Source of the DNA: Actinospica sp035493475
Lineage (GTDB): Bacteria; Actinomycetota; Actinomycetes; Streptomycetales; Catenulisporaceae
Length of the DNA: 64,000 nucleotides
Direction of reading: 5' to 3'
Assembly (NCBI GenBank): GCA_035493475.1
Contig: DATJIF010000058.1
Coordinates: 62,001-126,000, forward strand
The translations under genes and the position numbers were made by a program. The notes under the pieces were generated by a model. That model made no database searches. It was not told the DNA's origin and saw only the letters and a list, made by a program, of their open reading frames with translations. Positions 59,079 through 64,000 of this stretch are shown in pieces (within the stretch, counting starts at the first letter, position 1; every line of letters starts with the position of its first letter).

Positions 59079-59654
59079 CTACCGGAGCAGGCTCTCCAAC
59101 TCCCGGAGCAGCCGCGCCGCCTCCGCGCGGTGCCCGGACGGCAGGCGGGCGTCGTCGTCCCGCTCCTCGGCGGGCTGCCGCACGAGGAACCGCAGGGCGA
59201 CAGCGGCCTGCCGGGCGAACAGCGAGAGCAGGTCGAGCTCGGGGAGGCTGGACCTGGCCTGCGGGGCCGGGTCCAGCACCTCGAGCACGCCGAGCACGCG
59301 GCCCCCGTGCACCAGCGGGGCCGCCATCAGCGCGTCCGGCACGTACTCGGTGGACTCGGCCAGCGAGCGGTCGAAGGGGGAGCCGGCGGCCAGGTCGTCC
59401 ACCACCATCGGCTCCCCGGACACCGCCACCCACCCGGCGATGCCGCGCCCGGCCGGGAAGCGGCGGCCGATCAGGAACTCCTCGCCGCGCCCGGAGACGG
59501 CCTGGAAGACCAGCTCCCCGGCCTCCTCGTCGAGCAGGAAGACCGAGCTCGCCTGGGCGTCGAAGATGGCCCGGGCCACGTCGACGACGGACTGCAGCAG
59601 TTCGAGGGCCAGGGGATCGCGCGGCGCGGCCGCGCTCTGATCGTCAACGGACAC
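59079..59654 (-). CDS. GAF-domain protein
   Basis: A 191-residue protein with one GAF domain (about 20-160): DAQASSVFLLDEEAGELVF, FPAGRGIAGWVAVSGEP, and AAPLVHGGRVLGVLEVLDP. GAF domains bind cyclic nucleotides, heme or other small ligands. It is the last gene of the right-end operon and overlaps the subtilase gene by 11 bp. In an operon with a class III nucleotide cyclase, a cyclic-nucleotide sensor role is attractive but unproven. No output domain is attached, so it presumably acts through another protein. Confidence 0.87.
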   Translation of the reverse strand: MSVDDQSAAAPRDPLALELLQSVVDVARAIFDAQASSVFLLDEEAGELVFQAVSGRGEEFLIGRRFPAGRGIAGWVAVSGEPMVVDDLAAGSPFDRSLAESTEYVPDALMAAPLVHGGRVLGVLEVLDPAPQARSSLPELDLLSLFARQAAVALRFLVRQPAEERDDDARLPSGHRAEAARLLRELESLLR

Positions 59655-60492
59655 TGCGACACCTGTTCTGCTCGTGCACGTTGGCCGCCGTGGCGTACAG
59701 CGCGCTCTTGAGTTGGAAGGGGGTCATCCGGGGTGTGGCGGACAGGATGCGCGCGCACAGGCCGGTGATGTAGGGCGTTGCGAAGCTGTTCCCGGTCGAG
59801 CGGGTCACCTTGCCGCCGAGCCAGCCGACCTCGACGTTCTGGCCGGGGGCGAAGAACTCCACCGGCGGGTTGGGGTTGTACAGGTGCAGGTCGGCGCTCT
59901 CCTCGGCGTGGCTGCCCACCGAGATGACCGAGGCGAAGCGCCAGGGGAAGCTCTCCACCGGCGAGTTGTGCGCGGAGGCGACGATGACCGAGCGGCGGAA
60001 GTACGCGTCGTCGGCGAGCGCGTGCAGGTCCCCGGCGAAGCGGGACCGGGTGGTGGACAGGCTCATGTTGATCACGTCGAAGCCCTCGGCGACGGCCCAG
60101 CGCAGCCCTTCGAGCAGCACGTCCCCGGAACCGGAGAAGCGTTCGCCGAGCACCCGCACGCTGTGCAGCTCGCAGTCCGGGGCGACGCGGCGGATGATGC
60201 TGGCGCACGCGGTGCCGTGGCCGCACAGGTCGCCGGTCCCGGTGCGCTCGACCCGGACTCCGGCCTCCTCCTTGACCACCGCCCAGGAGCTCTCGACCCG
60301 GCCGACGAGCGGATGGTCGAGTTCGACCCCCGAGTCGACGACGCAGACGCGGATGCCCCGGCCGGCGTCCTGCCGCACCGGCTCCGGCGGCTCCAGTTCG
60401 TCGGTGGGGATGAGGATGTCCTCGGCGCGTTTGTCGAGCAGTCGCCAGGTCAGGCCGTTCGGTGGCGCCGTGGTCAACGTGGCCCTCCCCAT
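59644..60492 (-). CDS. Cytoplasmic subtilisin-like serine peptidase (S8)
   Basis: A 282-residue subtilase with the complete triad: Asp in VCVVDSGVELDHP, His in CGHGTACASIIRR and Ser in STGNSFATPYITG; the oxyanion Asn is in VASAHNSP. No signal peptide or propeptide is present, so it should act inside the cell, unlike degradative subtilisins. Similar small S8 enzymes mature peptides in several peptide-natural-product systems. It overlaps the cyclase/ATPase gene by 19 bp and the GAF gene by 11 bp, so all three are translated together. It is probably the processing or regulatory protease of this operon. Confidence 0.9.
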   Translation of the reverse strand: MGRATLTTAPPNGLTWRLLDKRAEDILIPTDELEPPEPVRQDAGRGIRVCVVDSGVELDHPLVGRVESSWAVVKEEAGVRVERTGTGDLCGHGTACASIIRRVAPDCELHSVRVLGERFSGSGDVLLEGLRWAVAEGFDVINMSLSTTRSRFAGDLHALADDAYFRRSVIVASAHNSPVESFPWRFASVISVGSHAEESADLHLYNPNPPVEFFAPGQNVEVGWLGGKVTRSTGNSFATPYITGLCARILSATPRMTPFQLKSALYATAANVHEQNRCRSVR

Positions 60493-63400
60493 TCATCGCG
60501 TACTGATTCGGCCCAGCGCACGCCCGGCCGGTGTCCCTTGGCGGCGAACACGAACGCGGCCCGCTCGGCGGCGTGCCCGGCGTCGATGTGTCCGAGCACG
60601 GCGAGGGTGCGCGCCCGGTCGAGCAGCGCGCCGCCGCGCACGACGGGGGAGTCGGTCAGTTCGGCCGCGTGCACGGCGCGGGCGGCCAGGCGCAGGGCCT
60701 CCTCGCGTTCTCCGCGCGCGGCGGCGATCCGGGCGAGCAGGCCGTCCAGTTCGATGGCGTCGGACTGCGGGTACGCGACCGAGCGGCTGACTCCGGCGAT
60801 GGCCGAGGTGGCGGCCGAGACATCGCCGCCGTCCAGATGCACGCGTGCGCACTCCAGCGCGACAGTGTCCTGCAACGCCGTCGCTCCGAGCCGCGCGGCT
60901 GCCGCGCCCGCGACCTCCAGCAGGCCGCGCGCCTGGACCAGGTCTCCGGCCAGCGCCTCGACCATCGCGCCGAACAGTGGCAGCACGACCTGCGTCTCCG
61001 CGTATCCGAGCTCTTCCGCCAGCCGTCCGGCCTCCGCGAGGCGCGTGCGCGCGGCGGACCACTCGTCGTTCAGGGCGGAGAGGACGGCCAGCGGGCAGTT
61101 GAGCGTCATCCGCGCGGTACGTCGTCCGCCGCCGTGCTCGTCGAGGAGCCTGAGGCAGCGCGCTTCGGCGGCCGGGACCGGCACCGGGCCGCGCCACAGC
61201 GAGATGCCGATCGCTCCGAGGGCGGCGGCTCGTTCCGGTTCGCCGTCCGCGCGCACGGAGTGGGTCAGGGCCCGATCGAGCCAGCGTTCCGCTTCGCCGT
61301 GCCGGCCGTGCGACTGGCTGCGTTGGGCGAGTCGGAGGCACGCGCGAGCCTGTCCGAGGTGGTCTTCGGCCTGCTCGAAGACCGGCAGTACGGTGGCGGC
61401 CGTGTCGGCGGGCGACTGCTCACCGGGCGCGAGGACCGACAGCGCCAGCCGAGCGTGCGCGGCCTGCACGGCGTCGGTCTCCGCGGCCAGTACGCCGTCG
61501 AGGAGTTCGCGGCCTTCGTCGGCCCGGCCGAGCGCCGCGCGGACCTCGCCGAGCCTGCGTACGGCCGCCTCGCGGTCCTGCTCGCCGCTGCGGAACAGCG
61601 TCGTGGACCGGCTCAGCAGATCGTCGGCCCACGGCAGGTCGGACCTGGCCAGCGCCTGAGCACCGGCGCGTCCGAGTACTGATGCCGCCCGGCCGCGTAG
61701 CGATTCGGTGTCCGCGTCGAGGCGGCCGAGTTCGTCGCGGAAGCCGTACGCCCGCTCCAGATGGCCACCGATCGCGGCCTGTCCGGCGGCCCGAACCGAG
61801 GGCAGTTCGGCCGCCTTCTCATGTCCCTCGGCGCGCGAGCGCTTCGACATCGAGGTGTACGTGACCTCCTGGACCAGTCCGCTGGTGAACCGGAACGACG
61901 AGCCCGGCCCCGGTTCCACGAGCCGTCGTCCGCACAATCTCAGCAGCGCGGAACGTACCTCCTCGCGGCTGCTGCCCGGCCCGACGAGCTCGTCCACGGA
62001 GAACTCCCGGCCGATCACCGAGGCCTGATCCAGCACGCCGCGTTCGCGGGGTTCGAGCGCGTCGATCCTGGCCCCGAGCACGGCCTGAACCGTGGACGGA
62101 AGTTCGTCCTCTGATCCGGTGTCCTCGGCGGCGGCCAGCAACTGTTCGAGGTGCAGCGGATTTCCGTTGGCGCGCTCCAGCAGCCGCTGCGGCACCGCGT
62201 CCCAGTGCGCCGCCACGTCGGCCAACTCGGCGGCCAGCAGCACGGACTCGTCGTGGGACAGACCGGTCATGGCGATCGACGGGCAGTCCGACAGTTCCGG
62301 CCGCGCATCGAGCAGCTCGGGCCTGGCCAGGTACACGAGCAGGACGGCGGCCGACAGCTCACGCACGATGCGGTCGGTCACGTCCAGCAGCATCGGCGCG
62401 GCCCAATGGCAGTCGTCGAGCACCAGCACCATCGGCTGCCGGACCGAGTGTGCGCTCAGCACCCTGACGAGCGCCACGCAGGTCTCCGCGACGGTCGGAT
62501 TCGGCGTGCCGTCGAGCAGCAGGCCGCCGGAGAGCACTGACATGGCCTGCGTCACGTCGCGCTCGGCCTGGCTCGCGGCGGTGACCATCGCGACCGCGTC
62601 GGCCAGCGGGCTCAAGCTGCCCTGATCGCCGTAGGGACGGCAGCGTCCGACACCGTAGAGAGGCACGCGCGTGTGCAGCCACTCCCGCAGCAGACGCGTC
62701 TTACCGAGCCCCGCCTCGCCGTGCACGATGATCCGTCGCGCGCCGCGTCCTTCGGTTACGTCTCGCAGGGCGGCATCCAGCGCGGCGAGTTCCGGATCCC
62801 GGCCGACGAAGCCGACGTCGAAGCGGCGCAGCAGTTCCGGATCGTCCTCGCCGAGACCGAGGAGGCGGAACGCGTGTACGGGTTCTGTCTTGCCCTTGAG
62901 TAGCAGCGGTCCGACCGGTTCGGCCTGCACCGAGGCCCCGGCCGAGCGCAGCGTGTCCGGACCGATGAGGATCTGACCGGCACCGGCGTTCTGCTCCAGG
63001 CGTGCCGCGACGTTCACCGTCTCGCCGGACACGAGCGCCTGCCGGGCCGACGCGTCCGCGCTCGAGACGACCTGGCCGGTGTTCACGCCGATCCGCGCGT
63101 CCAGCCGCACGCCGAGCGTCACGTCGAGTTCGGTATTCAGGTCGTCGAGCGCGTCACGCATGTCGAGCGCGGCGGCGAGGGCGCGGCGCGCGTCGTCCTC
63201 GTGCACCAGCGGGACGCCGAACACCGCCATCACCGCGTCGCCGATGAACTTCTCGACCGTGCCGCCGTGGAACTCGATCCGCTGCCGCATCAGGTCGAAG
63301 TAGCGCAGGGTCACCGAGCGCAGCGTCTCCGGATCGAGGTCGCCGGAGAGCGCCGTGGAACCGACCAGGTCGCAGAAGAGCACCGTGACCACCTTGCGCG

Positions 63401-63503
63401 TCTCGGGCGCCGGGGCGAGCGGCACCTCCGCGCACGGCGATCCGCACGACGGGCAGAACCGCGCGCCGGAGGGCAACGCGACACCGCACGTTGAGCAGTT
63501 CAT
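60474..63503 (-). CDS. Class III nucleotide cyclase-AAA/STAND ATPase-helical repeat protein
   Basis: A 1009-residue protein. Residues 1-22 are a zinc ribbon (CSTCG and CPSCG). The cyclase domain (38-215) has the metal Asp in VLFCDLVGSTALSG and KFIGDAVMAVFG, and the transition-state Asn/Arg in GETVNVAARLEQ, so it looks catalytically complete. The P-loop ATPase follows (GFVGRDPELAALDAAL, Walker A HGEAGLGKTRLL, Walker B MVLVLDDCHWA). The C-terminal 450 residues are TPR-like helical repeats. Such proteins act as signal-responsive switches. It overlaps the subtilase gene by 19 bp and sits 40 bp behind the small leader-like gene. Confidence 0.9.
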   Translation of the reverse strand: MNCSTCGVALPSGARFCPSCGSPCAEVPLAPAPETRKVVTVLFCDLVGSTALSGDLDPETLRSVTLRYFDLMRQRIEFHGGTVEKFIGDAVMAVFGVPLVHEDDARRALAAALDMRDALDDLNTELDVTLGVRLDARIGVNTGQVVSSADASARQALVSGETVNVAARLEQNAGAGQILIGPDTLRSAGASVQAEPVGPLLLKGKTEPVHAFRLLGLGEDDPELLRRFDVGFVGRDPELAALDAALRDVTEGRGARRIIVHGEAGLGKTRLLREWLHTRVPLYGVGRCRPYGDQGSLSPLADAVAMVTAASQAERDVTQAMSVLSGGLLLDGTPNPTVAETCVALVRVLSAHSVRQPMVLVLDDCHWAAPMLLDVTDRIVRELSAAVLLVYLARPELLDARPELSDCPSIAMTGLSHDESVLLAAELADVAAHWDAVPQRLLERANGNPLHLEQLLAAAEDTGSEDELPSTVQAVLGARIDALEPRERGVLDQASVIGREFSVDELVGPGSSREEVRSALLRLCGRRLVEPGPGSSFRFTSGLVQEVTYTSMSKRSRAEGHEKAAELPSVRAAGQAAIGGHLERAYGFRDELGRLDADTESLRGRAASVLGRAGAQALARSDLPWADDLLSRSTTLFRSGEQDREAAVRRLGEVRAALGRADEGRELLDGVLAAETDAVQAAHARLALSVLAPGEQSPADTAATVLPVFEQAEDHLGQARACLRLAQRSQSHGRHGEAERWLDRALTHSVRADGEPERAAALGAIGISLWRGPVPVPAAEARCLRLLDEHGGGRRTARMTLNCPLAVLSALNDEWSAARTRLAEAGRLAEELGYAETQVVLPLFGAMVEALAGDLVQARGLLEVAGAAAARLGATALQDTVALECARVHLDGGDVSAATSAIAGVSRSVAYPQSDAIELDGLLARIAAARGEREEALRLAARAVHAAELTDSPVVRGGALLDRARTLAVLGHIDAGHAAERAAFVFAAKGHRPGVRWAESVRDEWGGPR

Positions 63504-63543
63504 GGTCGGGCAATGCCTCCTGTTTCTCGGTGCTCCGGATGCT

Positions 63544-63738
63544 CTAGAACAGTGCGCCGCCGGCGACGTCGCCGTGCGCGCGGACCTCGGGCTCCACCTC
63601 GTCGAGCCGGTGCTTGATGTCCTCCAGCACGCTCAGTTCGTGCGGCGTCAGGGCGCTGAGCACGTTGATCTGCTCCGTGGTGAGCGCGTCGACGGGGAAA
63701 CCGGCCGCGCGCAGCCGGTCGAGGGGACTGTCGGTCAT
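63544..63738 (-). CDS. Small leader-like peptide (possible RiPP-type precursor or aroma-sacti-like protein)
   Basis: A 64-residue acidic protein. It reads LRAAGFPVDALTTEQINVL, then LTPHELSVLEDIKHRLDE and VRAHGDVAGGALF at the end. An amphipathic helix followed by a late Gly-Gly is the look of a RiPP leader, but only three residues follow the GG, so the core is missing or the protein itself is the product. I recall similar short proteins from a family labelled aroma-sacti cluster domain, with low certainty. ATG 63738 overlaps the stop of the upstream oxidase gene as ATGA, which firmly supports it as a gene. Confidence 0.75.
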   Translation of the reverse strand: MTDSPLDRLRAAGFPVDALTTEQINVLSALTPHELSVLEDIKHRLDEVEPEVRAHGDVAGGALF

Positions 63739-64000
63739 GGCGGACCTCCGGGTGGACTGGCGAGAGACAGGAAAAGACGGGTGATCAAGTCGGCGGTGCG
63801 CAGGGCGTTGACGCTGATCGCGGTCTGCTGGACGGGCGTCAGCAGCAGTTCGTCGAGGAGTTCGTCCAGCGCGCCGACGTGCCCGCCGTCCAGTACCGCA
63901 TGCTCGCGGACCGTGCGGAACGCCGAGTCGGGCAGGCCGGTGCGTGCGGCGAGCTGATCCGCGAGCCAGGGCGCGGGGGCGTTGCCTTCCAGAACCCTGA
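63735..64000 (-). CDS. Heme-oxygenase-like diiron oxidase, C-terminal end only
   Basis: The minus-strand frame is open from the right edge to TGA at 63735-63737 and gives 87 residues. Residues 33-40 read HAVLDGGH, the H-x3-D-x2-H metal motif of the last helix in heme-oxygenase-like diiron oxidases (CADD, SznF, BesC, UndA type). It is followed by GALDELLDELLLTPVQQTAI and a final helix NALRTADLITRLF. These enzymes use iron and O2 to oxidise amines, amino acids or fatty acids. The stop overlaps the small peptide gene start (ATGA). The N-terminal ligands (Glu, His, Glu) lie outside the window. Confidence 0.72.
   Translation of the reverse strand, partial: RVLEGNAPAPWLADQLAARTGLPDSAFRTVREHAVLDGGHVGALDELLDELLLTPVQQTAISVNALRTADLITRLFLSLASPPGGPP

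Noticed and set aside
59674..61659. Long plus-strand frame opposite the subtilase and cyclase genes
   Set aside because: Lacks any motif and crosses two genes with catalytic residues on the minus strand.

Overview
The window is GC-rich, with G or C at almost every third codon position, tightly packed genes with many ATGA/GTGA overlaps, and frequent GTG starts. Together with a vanHAX/vanRS glycopeptide-resistance cassette of the soil-actinomycete type, secreted multi-domain glycosidases and TAnnnT -10 boxes, this points to a large-genome filamentous actinomycete (Streptomyces- or Catenulispora-like). The genus cannot be fixed from the sequence. I see no rRNA, tRNA, CRISPR array, insertion sequence or prophage.

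Region A (1-20.6 kb) is an amine/aromatic catabolic regulon interrupted by an antibiotic-resistance island. After the tail of an MFS efflux pump, a minus-strand operon encodes a HpaE-like semialdehyde dehydrogenase, a HpaD-like extradiol dioxygenase, a HpaG-like FAH-family enzyme, a [3Fe-4S] ferredoxin and a ferredoxin reductase. Divergent from it lie a PuuC-like aldehyde dehydrogenase and a PuuD-like gamma-glutamyl amide hydrolase. After a small odd protein, a MarR regulator and the vanHAX-vanSR cassette (9.3-13.9 kb) come an acetoacetate-decarboxylase-fold protein, a glutamine-synthetase-like ligase, a cytochrome P450, a second class I glutamine amidotransferase, an APC permease and a luciferase-like oxidoreductase. 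One 16-bp inverted-repeat operator, CGTTTGG-N2-nCrnACG, occurs four times, each copy overlapping or abutting a recognisable -10 box in front of these transcription units. This ties both halves into one regulon. I infer a gamma-glutamylation pathway in which a P450 with its own redox partners replaces the usual PuuB oxidase, feeding a ring-cleavage branch.

Region B (20.6-33.5 kb): a dipeptide/oligopeptide ABC importer (binding protein, two permeases, fused double ATPase) diverges from a ROK regulator and an M81 (MlrC-like) metallopeptidase. Then come a methyltransferase, an MFS exporter, a GNAT acetyltransferase, a NUDIX hydrolase, a cupin and a carboxymuconolactone-decarboxylase-like protein.

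Region C (33.5-47.4 kb): two catabolic operons converge. The plus-strand one (LysR regulator, two VOC proteins, aldehyde dehydrogenase, FAH hydrolase, alpha/beta hydrolase, GlcG/HbpS-like protein, MetE-like protein without zinc ligands) ends in a strong hairpin. The minus-strand one encodes an aldehyde dehydrogenase, an LhgO-like FAD oxidase, an amidohydrolase, a ThDP enzyme and an Ldh2-type dehydrogenase. A SMI1/KNR4 gene and a second hairpin lie between them.

Region D (47.6-59.1 kb): a DHA2 MFS pump, a LacI regulator, a membrane-anchored pseudokinase with a long Ala/Gly linker, a secreted lamin-tail/EEP nuclease, and a divergent pair of secreted glycosidases (GH76 and GH54-CBM13-CBM13) whose shared promoter holds three LacI-type palindromes.

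Region E (59.1-64 kb, runs off the right edge): a compact minus-strand operon encoding the C-terminus of a heme-oxygenase-like diiron oxidase, a 64-residue leader-like peptide, a cyclase/ATPase/helical-repeat protein, a cytoplasmic subtilase and a GAF protein. It is the second strong candidate for an undescribed system, after the P450/gamma-glutamyl regulon.
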